Assembly (NCBI GenBank): GCA_050943135.1
Contig: JBMNOP010000002.1
Location: 1 to 64,000, forward strand
DNA from: RUG695 sp050943135
GTDB taxonomy: Bacteria; Planctomycetota; Planctomycetia; Pirellulales; Thermoguttaceae
DNA length: 64,000 bases
Direction of reading: 5' to 3'
A program made the position numbers and the translations under genes. A model generated the notes under the pieces. It had not been told where the DNA came from. It made no database searches and saw only the letters and a program-made list of their open reading frames with translations. Shown here one piece after another: positions 7,786 through 16,899 of the stretch; position 1 is the first letter of the stretch; each line of letters opens with the position of its first letter.

Positions 7786-8600
7786 CGGTTACCTCTTTTT
7801 TGGTTTTTGATGCCGAGTGTGATGGCGGCCGCCATGGCGCCGACCAGACAATCGAACAGGTAATTTATCCTGACCCGGATTTTGGGTCCACTCGTAGAGT
7901 TCCCGTTCCCCCGCTTTGACAAGGACAACTTGCTCGGTGGCACGATGTTTCGGGAACCTGCGGTGCCGTTCCCGAAAGATCTCCCCAGAGGCTCAATCCG
8001 GTCCGGTCGCCGACACCGAGGAAAAAGGAGTTATGAACTTCCGTTTTCCAGTAGTTGATGTCGAGAAAAATCGTCTTGAACGGGCATCCTTTGGGGATCC
8101 TCTCAACCCAGAAATACCTGAACCGGTCCCCCGGCTCACGCTGATATTCACAGATCGGTTTTCCGGCGGCGCGGATCCCCCATCCTTTCGAAACCGAAAG
8201 CAGGTGGCTTTTCAGGAGCCGGATGGCGTTCTCGACCTCGGTGCGCTTATAGTCGGTATCGATCAGGAGCCGATTGATCGGGTAGACGACCCAGTCCTCG
8301 TTGGCGTACGGTTCGGTCAAAAGGTCGTCGGCCAGTTCCATTATCCCCCTGCCGGGTCGCCCCTGTGACATCGCTTCCGCGATAGGCTTGGCGAAGCGTT
8401 TCGTTCCCCGTCGACGATTTGAAAAAGTAATGTTTCCGCCGTTCCGGATAAGTCCCGTAATCGATGATATACCCGGTTCGATCCCTCGCCCAGGCGGCCA
8501 CCGTGCCGCAGAGGATATCGACAAAGTCGCGGAACCGGTCAACAACATCTCTAGGTTCCATATGAACCATCCAGTGATTGGAGTCGGCCAGATAGGCCAT
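7758..8600 (-). pseudogene. GpA-type phage terminase large subunit, C-terminal remnant with frameshifts
   Basis: Three reading-frame pieces follow one another. From 8600: WARDRTGYIIDYGTYPERRKHYFF. In a second frame from about 8400: INRLLIDTDYKRTEVENAI, GWGIRAAGKPI, FLDINYWKTEVHNSFFLGVGD. In a third frame at about 7860-7790: RINYLFDCLVGAMAAAI. In this order they match the nuclease half and C-terminus of GpA-family terminases (IDYGTYP, LIDANWG, D-N-WK and DNHLFDCLVGAAVAA motifs). The ATPase half is absent and at least two frameshifts are needed. A dead prophage fragment. Confidence 0.65.
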
Positions 8601-9850
8601 GAGGTTCAGAATCTATCGGGGACGATCCGTTTGCTCTATGCGGAAGGTGGGATCAGTACGATCTGTCCTTCTCCGCGAGCAAAGTTCCCCTCAAGCAAGG
8701 GCATGTGATCTATCCTTGTTTGCTACGCAATGTCGGAATGACGGGCCCGAGCCATTCTGACCAACCGGTCTAACGCTCTCTTCCATGACCCACAACCTCG
8801 TTATTTGACAGTGGTCATTGACCTACCCAGCCGTTATGTTTTTTCAGAAGTGCCTTGATCACCGATTTTGCATTGAAGCGGTGGAATCGGGGCTGTCGAG
8901 CAGGTTTAAGTCGGAGGTTTTCGATATTAATTCAAAAGAATCGAGTAGACGAGTATCGATTTCATCGATGTTTCAGGTGTCACAGATCCTTACCGATGTA
9001 AACAGATGAGAGCGTGCTGTGGCGAATCGTTAAATAGGAGGGTATTTTTTTTCTAAAGCCATATGATAGCGTTTAGGAACTTGAAGAGCGCTTAACGGCT
9101 CGATTTGATTTTGCTTTGTAACCGTCGTCGCCATCATGATCCGAATTCCCATTGTTCGACCGAAGTCTTTTTCACCAAATAGGGGTTGGAAGGGAGAATT
9201 TGCGAAGAGCTTGACATGATGGAGGAGCCAAGAATAATAAGAGGAGAGAGGGATTCGTTTTTCATTCCCGATTTATCTCCGCGGAGATAAATCAAAGACA
9301 AGATGCTCTACGATACAACTCGGCCCATTGTCCGGGAAAATGGGATCGGCTCATGGTTATCGGCGTCGTCAATGCCATCCTTGAATGACAAACCCGGTGA
9401 ACCCCCGGTCGGGTTTCCTGCGCCTTCCCGACGAGACGACAAGCCATAACAAGATGTGATGGATCAGAAAGGCCGCTTGGGGGTCGAATGGAGGCGATCA
9501 CTGAGTATGGTAACGGTAGGCGGACTCTCCGAAAAACGACTGTTCCCGACAAAGAGGTTTACGGAATTGCCGAAACTCCGAAAACATGGGAAGTCTTACG
9601 GCACGTTCATCGATATTGTTGTGAAGCTCGCCGAAAACAGTAAATACGGTATGGCAAGCAGCGAAGAGGATCTTCCCGAACCGGAACTAACCTATGGTCT
9701 GCCCCATTCAGTTACGTAAAAACGACAATTCGGTTCTTGGCAACTACGTCAAAAACGACACATCGAGAACCGAACACTCAATACCCAATCTTATGGTTCT
9801 TCGAAATGTCGATGATTTGTTTAACCGTTCCCATTCCAAGGAAATCGAAA
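8601..9850. other. Stretch without an intact gene
   Basis: About 1.25 kb with only short, unconvincing reading frames. The part at about 9060-9345 is similar to 40905-41162 (see repeat entry). The frame at 9456-9719 has no recognisable domain and no ribosome site. Most likely debris of mobile elements. Confidence 0.5.
9060..9345 (+). repeat. Insertion-sequence end remnant, copy A
   Basis: Shares ordered blocks with 40905-41162: GGAACTTGAAGA..AACGG, AGAGCTTGACA, GCTCTACGATACA and, at the end, TTGTCCGGGAAAATGGGA. The terminal block resembles an IS end. Divergence is considerable, so both copies are old. Confidence 0.5.
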
Positions 9851-10750
9851 ATGAAAGAAAAAATCCTTTTGATCCTTTTCGCCGTCTGCGTGCTGGCAGG
9901 GACACCCCTTTTTGCCGAAGATAAGAGCGATCCTCCCGAAGGCGCGATCTGTCTTCCCGGCGGACCCTGTGTTTTGCCCACGGCCGACGACGAAAAGCCA
10001 AGCGATCAACCGGCCGACGCCGAACAACTTCCCCCGAATCTGCCTGATCAGGAGCCCGAGATCCGGAAGGTCGATTTGGCAAAAGAGCCTTGGTTGATCG
10101 AAAGCGTAAACTTGCCGGCAAATCACCCCGCCCTCAATCGAGATAAAGTCGTCTTTGCAGACAACCTGCTCTGGTCGGCGCTTCCCGACACCGTTTCGAC
10201 CGTCCATGTGGAAAAATGGTTAACCTCGCTTCCTTCCGAAGCCGAAATGGCGGGGAAATATATTTTGATCGAGGTATGGGCTACTTGGTGTCCTCCCTGT
10301 CGTCGGTCGCTCAATTATCTGAACTGGCTTGCCAAACATTACAAAGACGATCTGGTGGTGGTCGCCATTTGCGAAACCGAAGAAGAAAAAGTCAGATCGA
10401 TGCCAGGCCACCATTCCATCGACGACGTTCAATATTCCCTGGCAATCGACACCGGACGACGGTTCGCGAATGCCCTTCATGTGACGGGGATTCCCCACGT
10501 CGTGTTGATCGAACCTATGCTCGGCGGAGTTGTTTGGGAAGGGATGCCGACGATGCCGGGGCATGAACTCGATGGCAAAACACTCGATAAGTTTTTTGCG
10601 ATCGGCAAAAAACTACGAGACGCCGGTAGATTTCCCGTTGAACCGGTGATCACGTTTACCGTAAGTGAGCCTACAGAGGAGGAACGCGCCTCGCGCCGCC
10701 GTCATGAGTCCGATGTAGAAGATAAAGTGGGTGAACCGAGTTTGGAGTAG
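9851..10750 (+). CDS. Thioredoxin-like (TlpA family) exported protein
   Basis: 299 aa from the ATG at 9851, preceded by AAGGAA; the frame extends upstream but the signal peptide MKEKILLILFAVCVLAG..FAED marks the real start. A Pro/Asp/Glu-rich linker (25-75) precedes a thioredoxin fold with the redox motif WATWCPPC (Cys147, Cys150), HVTGIPHVVLIEP containing the cis-proline, and a charged tail. TlpA-type proteins reduce or oxidise disulfides outside the cytoplasm. The next gene begins eight bases downstream, so cotranscription with the Gfo/Idh oxidoreductase is likely. Confidence 0.85.
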   Translation: MKEKILLILFAVCVLAGTPLFAEDKSDPPEGAICLPGGPCVLPTADDEKPSDQPADAEQLPPNLPDQEPEIRKVDLAKEPWLIESVNLPANHPALNRDKVVFADNLLWSALPDTVSTVHVEKWLTSLPSEAEMAGKYILIEVWATWCPPCRRSLNYLNWLAKHYKDDLVVVAICETEEEKVRSMPGHHSIDDVQYSLAIDTGRRFANALHVTGIPHVVLIEPMLGGVVWEGMPTMPGHELDGKTLDKFFAIGKKLRDAGRFPVEPVITFTVSEPTEEERASRRRHESDVEDKVGEPSLE

Positions 10751-10758
10751 GATGGAAT

Positions 10759-12090
10759 ATGTTACGCCGTGATTTTCTTAAAGCCGGGGCCTGGGGGTTC
10801 GCGAGTACGGGTCTTCCCTCGTTCTCGGAAGCAATGACCAATAAAACGCTCCGTGCCGCGTTGATCGGCACAGGGTGGTACGGAAAGGTTGATCTGTTCC
10901 GACTGTTACAGGTCGCGCCGGTCGAAGTCACCTCGCTTTGCGATGTCTATCGACCACGACTGGAAGAAGCCGCTCTGTTAACCGCTGCGCGTCAGGTTTC
11001 TCGCAATACCCCTGCTCTTTATGGCGATTGGCGGGAGCTTCTTGAAAAAGAAGAACTCGATCTGGTCCTGATCGCTACTCCCGACCACTGGCATGCTCTG
11101 CCGACCATTGCCGCAATGGAGAAGGGTATCAACGTTTGGGTCCAAAAACCGATCGGAGTCGATGTTGCCGAATGTCGGGTGATGTGTGAGGTTGCCAAAC
11201 GGACGGGTGTTGTCACACAGGTAGGGCTCCAGCGTCGCAGCACTCCTCATTTGGTAGCGGTAAAAAAAGAATTCTTCGATACGGGGCGGCTCGGCAAGAT
11301 CGTACAGGTCGACATTTTCTGCTACTATGGCAGCGGCGACCTGAAATTCGACGCGCAAACCCCTCCCGACGGGTTTGACTATGAAATGTGGACAGGTCCG
11401 GCCCCAATGCGACCCTACTACCCACTGAAAAGTAACGGCGGTTGGCGCCAGTTCATGGAATACGGTAACGGAACTCTCGGCGACATGGGGGTTCATATGT
11501 TCGACATGGTCCGTTGGCTGATGGGACTTGGCTGGCCGCGCCGTGTCTTTTCTGCCGGGGGTCGGTATGTTAACACGAGTGGGGTTCAAAACATCCCAGA
11601 CACACAGACGGTGATTTTCGCTTACGACGACTTGCAGGTAAATTGGAATCATCGACACTGGGGCAGGATGCCCGATCCGCGTCATCCGTGGGGTGCTTAT
11701 TTCCACGGCACCGAAGGTCTACTGAAAGTGTCCGTCTTCGGATGGGATTTTTATCCGAAAGGGAAGACTGAACCGGAGTCTTCCGGTGAAGTGGTTTATG
11801 AACTTGACGAGTTCCCCGACGATCAAAACGAGAAGAGAATCGAACTCCATACGACACCAGGGATTCGCTATCAGATGAGAAACTTTTTGGGCGGGATCAC
11901 CGAGGGAAATCCCACGGTTTGCCCAATCGAGGAAGGTGCGGTTTCGACGGCCAGTTGTGTACTCGGAAACCTTTCGATGACGCTTGGCCGAACCCTGGAA
12001 TGGGATCCCGAAACATGGACAGTGAAAAACGACGACGAAGCAAACCGGCTTCTGGCCCGCGAATACCGGTCCGGTTGGGAACATCCCTAG
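10759..12090 (+). CDS. Gfo/Idh/MocA family oxidoreductase with Tat-type signal
   Basis: 443 aa. The N-terminus MLRRDFLKAGAWGF is a twin-arginine signal, so export with bound NAD(P) is likely. The Rossmann part starts with ALIGTGWYG (35-42), has IATPDHWHA (105-113) and the catalytic Lys in VWVQKPIGVDV (Lys130; Gln replaces the common Glu of the EKP motif). The C-terminal half is the usual alpha/beta dimerisation and substrate domain (GTLGDMGVHMFDMVRWLMG). Such proteins oxidise or isomerise sugars and cyclitols; the substrate is not predictable. Expected length for the planctomycete type. Confidence 0.85.
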   Translation: MLRRDFLKAGAWGFASTGLPSFSEAMTNKTLRAALIGTGWYGKVDLFRLLQVAPVEVTSLCDVYRPRLEEAALLTAARQVSRNTPALYGDWRELLEKEELDLVLIATPDHWHALPTIAAMEKGINVWVQKPIGVDVAECRVMCEVAKRTGVVTQVGLQRRSTPHLVAVKKEFFDTGRLGKIVQVDIFCYYGSGDLKFDAQTPPDGFDYEMWTGPAPMRPYYPLKSNGGWRQFMEYGNGTLGDMGVHMFDMVRWLMGLGWPRRVFSAGGRYVNTSGVQNIPDTQTVIFAYDDLQVNWNHRHWGRMPDPRHPWGAYFHGTEGLLKVSVFGWDFYPKGKTEPESSGEVVYELDEFPDDQNEKRIELHTTPGIRYQMRNFLGGITEGNPTVCPIEEGAVSTASCVLGNLSMTLGRTLEWDPETWTVKNDDEANRLLAREYRSGWEHP

Positions 12091-12289
12091 CAAGGCCGAT
12101 CTGCCGATCCTAGGGACAGCCCCACAAACCCCGACATTTTAAAACCCTAATGTGTAACCCAAAACGTGTAACCCAAAACAACCCTAACACCATTGGTGAA
12201 AACGATCTTTTGCGTGGGATTTTAGGTCATTTCGCGTCTCTACGGCGGTCGTTGGACACCCAAACGATGCCGTAAGTGCCGGTAATAAT

Positions 12290-12772
12290 GGTCGGGGTCA
12301 CGAAGCTCTGATATTCATACGCCCAGGAATGACGATGCCGTTACAGACACACGGATTTCCGGCGGGGTTGGTTCGACGGTAACGTGGTCGTTGTTTCCTC
12401 AGCCGGCCGCCTGAGAGGCTCCGGTAAGGGTATCATCTCCGTTTTGGAGATCGGTAAAGAGGGTTCGGCGGGCTTATTGATCAGAAAGTCGGAGGACTTT
12501 TCCCGAGCGGTGAATTCGGAGAGTCTGTTCTAGGCATGGATTGTATCAGAATTTGTTATGTCGAAAACAATCGAATTGTCAAGGCGGGATATTCCATAGT
12601 GGTAAATCCCGTTACCGCTATTCCCCGCGACCGCGCGGCTTGTGAGTGTCGGCGTGCCGTTGTTGTAAATCCCACCGGTGCCTTCTGCGGTATTCTCCGT
12701 TACGGTACAGTCTGTCGGGGTCAGCCTGCTATGGCGGTTACAAACCGCCCCGGCTTTGCCCGTTTCCGTCAA
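12290..12772 (-). pseudogene. Decayed parallel beta-helix (PMP/adhesin-like) fragment
   Basis: On the minus strand at 12770-12530 the frame reads NTAEGTGGIYNNGTPTLTSRAVAGNSGNGIYHYG then LDNSIVFDITNSDTIHA, the repeating pattern of polymorphic outer-membrane/beta-helix proteins. Further down, in another frame near 12420-12320, GDDTLTGASQAAG (stop) GNNDHVTVEPTPPEIRVSVTAS matches the segment that usually follows such helices. Stops and frameshifts break it up. A remnant of a large secreted protein. Confidence 0.55.
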
Positions 12773-12842
12773 TCGCGGTACTTTGTTTACTCCAAGCCGT
12801 GTTCCGCCAGGGGGAATCGTTTCCTCGGCACTCGGTGGTGTT

Positions 12843-13370
12843 TCAATCTCCCCCTACTAACGAATCATTCGGGTTATCGATGAGTTCATGGCGTGCAGTC
12901 TCGTTCCCTTGAAGGGCTGCCAAGCGGAACCACTTTTCGGCGACAGCCTTATCGATCGGGACACCGTAACCGTTTTTATAGCAGAGGCCAAGCATGCATT
13001 GACCGAATGGGTTCTGGAGTCCGGCGGCGCGCCGCCACCAATAGAGGGCGGTGGAATAATCCTTATAGAGTCCGCGCACATAGGAACTGCCGATCATGTA
13101 AAGGGCGTTCGAATAGCCCAGTTCCCCGGCAAGTCGCCAGCATGTCAGTGCCCAAGGGATATCTTTTTCTACGCCGACCCCAACGTAATAGCACTTGCCG
13201 AGTTTGTAAAGTCCTTCGACAGATCCGTTGACGGCGGCACGCTGGTACCAGTCGTACGCGAGGGCACTGCCTTTTTCTTCCTCGCTCGAGGCAAAATAAT
13301 CCCCCAAGTGGACTTGTGCTTCGGCACTTCCAGCGTTGGCTTTGGCGATAATTTCTTCGAGTTCGTCCAT
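12843..13370 (-). CDS. Cytoplasmic Sel1-repeat protein
   Basis: 175 aa with no signal peptide. Four Sel1 repeats between residues 12 and 160, for example AQVHLGDYFASSEEEKGSALAYDWYQRAAVNG and GQCMLGLCYKNGYGVPIDKAVAEKWFRLAALQG. More diverged from the consensus than the secreted family at 2.7-7.1 kb and lacking the shared leader, so it is a separate lineage. A scaffolding role is typical of the family; the partner is unknown. Confidence 0.75.
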   Translation of the reverse strand: MDELEEIIAKANAGSAEAQVHLGDYFASSEEEKGSALAYDWYQRAAVNGSVEGLYKLGKCYYVGVGVEKDIPWALTCWRLAGELGYSNALYMIGSSYVRGLYKDYSTALYWWRRAAGLQNPFGQCMLGLCYKNGYGVPIDKAVAEKWFRLAALQGNETARHELIDNPNDSLVGGD

Positions 13371-13507
13371 CGTTCCTCGGTGCTGACGGAAAATTTTGTT
13401 TCTGGGAGTTTATGTTCGACAAAGATGTTGTCGTAACAAAAAGAACCCGGATCGGCATTTATCTTAACACCAATCCGGATTCTTTCAAATGGGACGTCGT
13501 GGCACGA

Positions 13508-14419
13508 TCAGGCTTTCGCCCACTCATCGCGGAGGAACTCCATCGATTTGGGCACCTCGACTTCCGGATCCCCATTACAGCCACATTCAAAGCTACAGAA
13601 TCCTGTGTAACCGATGAATTTCAGACCGCGAAATCCGTCAACAAACGACATCCCGTTCTGGCCGGGAAGCGTACGCGTCGGCACGGCACGGCCGCCGGCA
13701 AGGTGAACATGGTTCAGGTAGTCGCCTGCGCTGATGAACGCGCCCATGTCGCTTGTTTCTTCGGAGTCCATATGATAGAAGTCACCCATCACGGTCACAC
13801 CGGCTTCACGACCGCCGCAATCACGGCAGATCAAGGCGCCAAAAGCAACTTGGCGCAGGAAGAACGTTTCGTAGCGGCAAAGAGGTTCCAGGATGACGGT
13901 TGTATTGTGTTGTTTGGCAAATTCACCGAGAATCGGGAGATATTCCAGGCAACGTGCGAGAATTTCCTGGTTCGAAAGATCGGACTGACCGTGGAACGTG
14001 GGAACGTGGATCACGCCGCGGGCTCCGACACGCCCGGCACCTTCGATGACGCTTTTGAATGCATCCATTCCCTGCGCTCGGATACTGGCGTCGGGGCTGA
14101 CAAGTTGACCGTTGCAGGAGCCCCAGCAGATTGCCGAGACTTCAAGACCTAAATCGGCACCGAGTTTGTTGTATTCATCGCACTTTTTGGCGTTGGTGAC
14201 TTCACCTCCCACTTCGAAGGCCTCGCCACCCCATTTCTTGAACTTCTCAAGCTTTTCGGCGATCGATCCGCCGGGGATGATTCCGAGTTGACTGCTGAGA
14301 CGCAGACGGGCAACATCGCGTTTGTCGACTTCGGCGGTCGATTGAGCCGAGGCACAATTACTTGCGGAAATCCCGACACCCATCAAAGCTGCTGCGCCAA
14401 AAAAATCACGTCGTTTCAT
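13508..14419 (-). CDS. Sugar phosphate isomerase/epimerase-like TIM-barrel protein, Tat signal
   Basis: 303 aa. N-terminal MKRRDFFGAAALMGVG is a twin-arginine signal, cleavage probably near CASAQS. The remainder fits the xylose isomerase-like TIM-barrel (AP endonuclease 2) superfamily: KFKKWGGEAFEVGG, GVIHVPTFHG, ILEPLCRYE with the metal-binding Glu, MGDFYHMDSEE with Asp and His, and HVHLAGG. Members bind a divalent metal and isomerise or epimerise sugars. The exported Tat form is common in planctomycetes, usually alongside Gfo/Idh oxidoreductases, as here. Confidence 0.8.
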   Translation of the reverse strand: MKRRDFFGAAALMGVGISASNCASAQSTAEVDKRDVARLRLSSQLGIIPGGSIAEKLEKFKKWGGEAFEVGGEVTNAKKCDEYNKLGADLGLEVSAICWGSCNGQLVSPDASIRAQGMDAFKSVIEGAGRVGARGVIHVPTFHGQSDLSNQEILARCLEYLPILGEFAKQHNTTVILEPLCRYETFFLRQVAFGALICRDCGGREAGVTVMGDFYHMDSEETSDMGAFISAGDYLNHVHLAGGRAVPTRTLPGQNGMSFVDGFRGLKFIGYTGFCSFECGCNGDPEVEVPKSMEFLRDEWAKA

Positions 14420-14641
14420 TACCTCTTCTCCTGGATTCTATGTTTGAAGATATGGATGTTGCGGTTGAAGTAACCGATTTTACGTTCTCCTTCTTTTGGG
14501 AGCGGTGAAAAATCCTCCCGAGGGGACAGAAGAGAATATAACAGTTCCGATTACGGATGTCAACCATTCACCATTGGCCGACCTGCCGCGAAAATCGATG
14601 CTTTCTCACTTTCCCGGTATTCGATGTTTTGTTCGTCGGAA

Positions 14642-15922
14642 CTATTTTGATAGAACCGAAACGGCGGCGTTTGGCATCCCGTACATGTGGGTTCGCCCTT
14701 GCGTAAACGTCAGGGTGGCCGGTCCGTTGAGGTTGTTGAACATGACCGTGATGCCGGAAGGAGGTGAGACGTAATCGCCGAGCCCGGCGTTGATATCGAC
14801 GGGACATTTGACCCGTCGCGCATGATTGGCGGTATCATAGTAGCCGAGGGCCGGTGTCCAGGTCGGGCGGTAATAACCCGGAATTCTGTTCGACTCGGCG
14901 CTCCCGGAAAGATCGCACATCCACGGAACACCGATTTCGACCTTTGAAACAGCCGGATCAAGTCCGGCAAGCGCGATCGCCTGGAACCCTCCCTGGCTGG
15001 CTCCGACGAGCCTGATGTTTTCGCCGTCCCATTCCGGTTGCGATTTCAGAAATTCAAGGGCACGGAGCATGCGGAGAATGACACCGTTCCAGTAACTTTC
15101 TTCCGGATCGGCGTTTGTTGCGGCCAGAAAACCGTAGTCGAAGAGCGGTCCCTTTTTCAGCTCGGCGTAAAAGGAGTCTTCTTTACCATTTTCCAAACCG
15201 TGAATGTTGGCATTGACCACCAGTGCATTCTCGGCAATATCGGGTTGTTTAAACGCAGAATAAACGCCGTATCCGTGCAGGTACATGTAGCCGGGTAACG
15301 AGCGGGGCGCGGCCTTTTTCGGTTTACTGAAATAGCCCGAGACGGGTGTCTCCCCGACAGCGTCGAGCCGAAAATCGTAGGTAACGACCTTGTCGCTTCC
15401 CGAATCGACCTCAACCAGTCGCGGGTTCATCGGAACCGCAGCCAGGCGCTCCTTCTGCTTTGCCCAGAAAGCATCAAAATCATCCGGTTCGGGAAATCCG
15501 GTAAGTTTTTCCGGTTCAACGGCGGCTCCCGCATTGAGCTGTTGGGACTCGTCGCGCACAAAGTTCCAGTTGTTGTCGTAGTATTGCGGAAGGACCGGTT
15601 GACCGTATTCATCGAGGACTGAAACCTGAAGATGGACGAATCCCGGGTGATCGAGTTTTGTTTTGATCAGTGTCGGTACTGTTTTGGAAGAGACGGTTTT
15701 TCCCTCTTTCCGGAGACCGCCGTCCCCTTCGCAAACCCAGAGAATTTCCTTTCCTTCGACTCGTTCTCCGTCTTTGAGCAGAACGACACTGAAAACGATC
15801 TCCTCGCCCGGCTTGTAGGAGAGTGGATCTTTTTCGGTATTTCCCGAAAGGAGAAATCCCGCGGCCCTTATCGGCGAGACAAGCAGGAACAAAAGTAAAA
15901 CGGCGATCGCGATTTTTTTCAT
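14642..15922 (-). CDS. Secreted acetyl-xylan-esterase-like (AXE1/CE7-type) hydrolase
   Basis: 426 aa. Signal peptide 1-21 (MKKIAIAVLLLFLLVSPIRA). Residues 22-125 form an immunoglobulin-like N-terminal domain (DPLSYKPGEEIVFSVVLLKDG). The alpha/beta hydrolase part starts at FPEPDDFDAFW (143), typical of AXE1 and cephalosporin deacetylases, with nucleophile Ser309 in GASQGGFQ, Asp383 in GLGDYVSPPSG and His412 in GRTHMYG, all three catalytic residues intact. It removes acetyl groups from xylan or xylo-oligosaccharides in related enzymes. Paralogous to the protein at 30402-31715 along its full length. Confidence 0.85.
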   Translation of the reverse strand: MKKIAIAVLLLFLLVSPIRAAGFLLSGNTEKDPLSYKPGEEIVFSVVLLKDGERVEGKEILWVCEGDGGLRKEGKTVSSKTVPTLIKTKLDHPGFVHLQVSVLDEYGQPVLPQYYDNNWNFVRDESQQLNAGAAVEPEKLTGFPEPDDFDAFWAKQKERLAAVPMNPRLVEVDSGSDKVVTYDFRLDAVGETPVSGYFSKPKKAAPRSLPGYMYLHGYGVYSAFKQPDIAENALVVNANIHGLENGKEDSFYAELKKGPLFDYGFLAATNADPEESYWNGVILRMLRALEFLKSQPEWDGENIRLVGASQGGFQAIALAGLDPAVSKVEIGVPWMCDLSGSAESNRIPGYYRPTWTPALGYYDTANHARRVKCPVDINAGLGDYVSPPSGITVMFNNLNGPATLTFTQGRTHMYGMPNAAVSVLSK

Positions 15923-16139
15923 CGGTGCGGTATTCTCCCGATCGAAAACAGGCCCAAGGGTGGGAATTCTGCCCGGATTTGAAGCAGATTGTCTGATCTT
16001 TGCGAATCTATTGTACCTCTTTCGGCGGTGAAATCAATAGTTAAAGTGGGGGTCCACCTCCCTCCAAGCATGTAGTTCAAGAACAAAGAGCACACTCATG
16101 GGGCATCGATAATGCAAACAGATCAAACATGTGTCTCAA

Positions 16140-16570
16140 TCGCTCCTCTCAGGGGTATTTACCCTGCTTAAGAATCATCGCCGGTAGCTCAGGAACAAAA
16201 GTTTTTCTCGGAAAAAGGCCTCGAAGCATTGGCGAATCGCGTAGAGGCCGGGACGCCCAATACCCTAAATTCGATTCTTCCGTGAAAGAATTTCGTCCAA
16301 TTCCCCGACGTCTGTTATTCCAAGAAGACACATTGGTCGTCGAAACTTCCGGATACCAAATCCGCAGATTTGCGAGAAGGGGTGTCGAGACTTACCTTTT
16401 GCGAATAAGGAGCGAATGCGGCAAATGAGAGGAAATTCCGAGAGCGAAGCCGGATCGAACATCATATATCGGAGACATAGCCCGACACCAAGGTAAGATC
16501 GCACAAACAGTCGGCTCGAGACGTGGCAAGGCGAAGTTCGGCCTCTTGACACAGGCTTTATAATGCGTGG
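16140..16570 (+). pseudogene. Decayed IS5-family transposase, internal deletion
   Basis: Compared with the better-preserved copy at 43070-44063. Its left edge (GGGGTATTTA..TGCTTAAGA at 16151-16177) matches 43061-43079. The C-terminal part follows at 16360-16565: ICEKGCRDLPFANKERMRQ corresponds to VCERGCRGLPLTTEQQRRH, and after a frameshift GSRRGKAKFGLLTQA matches the usual ARAKAKFGLLTLA near the transposase end. The central catalytic part is missing and the frame is broken. Confidence 0.6.
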
Positions 16571-16691
16571 GGATCCATCCCTCTTACTCCTAACCGATGA
16601 AGGATCAAGGTTTTCGTTTTCGATGTCTCAACGAAATCCTTTCCCTACTTACGACGTCATTCAGACGACCGGTGACGGCCGTAGACACGCT

Positions 16692-16788
16692 AAACGACCT
16701 AAACTCACGTGCAAAATCCCGTTTTCATCGGGGCATTGGAGTTGCTTTGGGTTATACAGCAAGGTTTTAAAAATGTCGGGGTTGATGG
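16692..16788 (+). repeat. IS5-type right-end segment, copy 1
   Basis: AAACGACCTAAACTCAC followed about 60 bases later by GTTATACAGCAAGGTTTTAA and ATGTCGGGG. The same arrangement occurs after the transposase at 44119-44215 and alone at about 45830-45913. Here it lies 110 bases before the sialidase gene. Confidence 0.6.
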
Positions 16789-16899
16789 GGCTGTCCTTAT
16801 TGCCATTTGATCCGACTTATGGTAAACAGGAGGATCGTGGTCAGCAAACACCACTCTGCAACTACCCATGTCGAAGTAATATAAGAAAGCGAGACTGTA

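Noticed and set aside
9456..9719. Plus-strand open frame of 87 codons in a gene-free stretch
   Set aside because: No ribosome site or recognisable motif; most likely part of the mobile-element debris.
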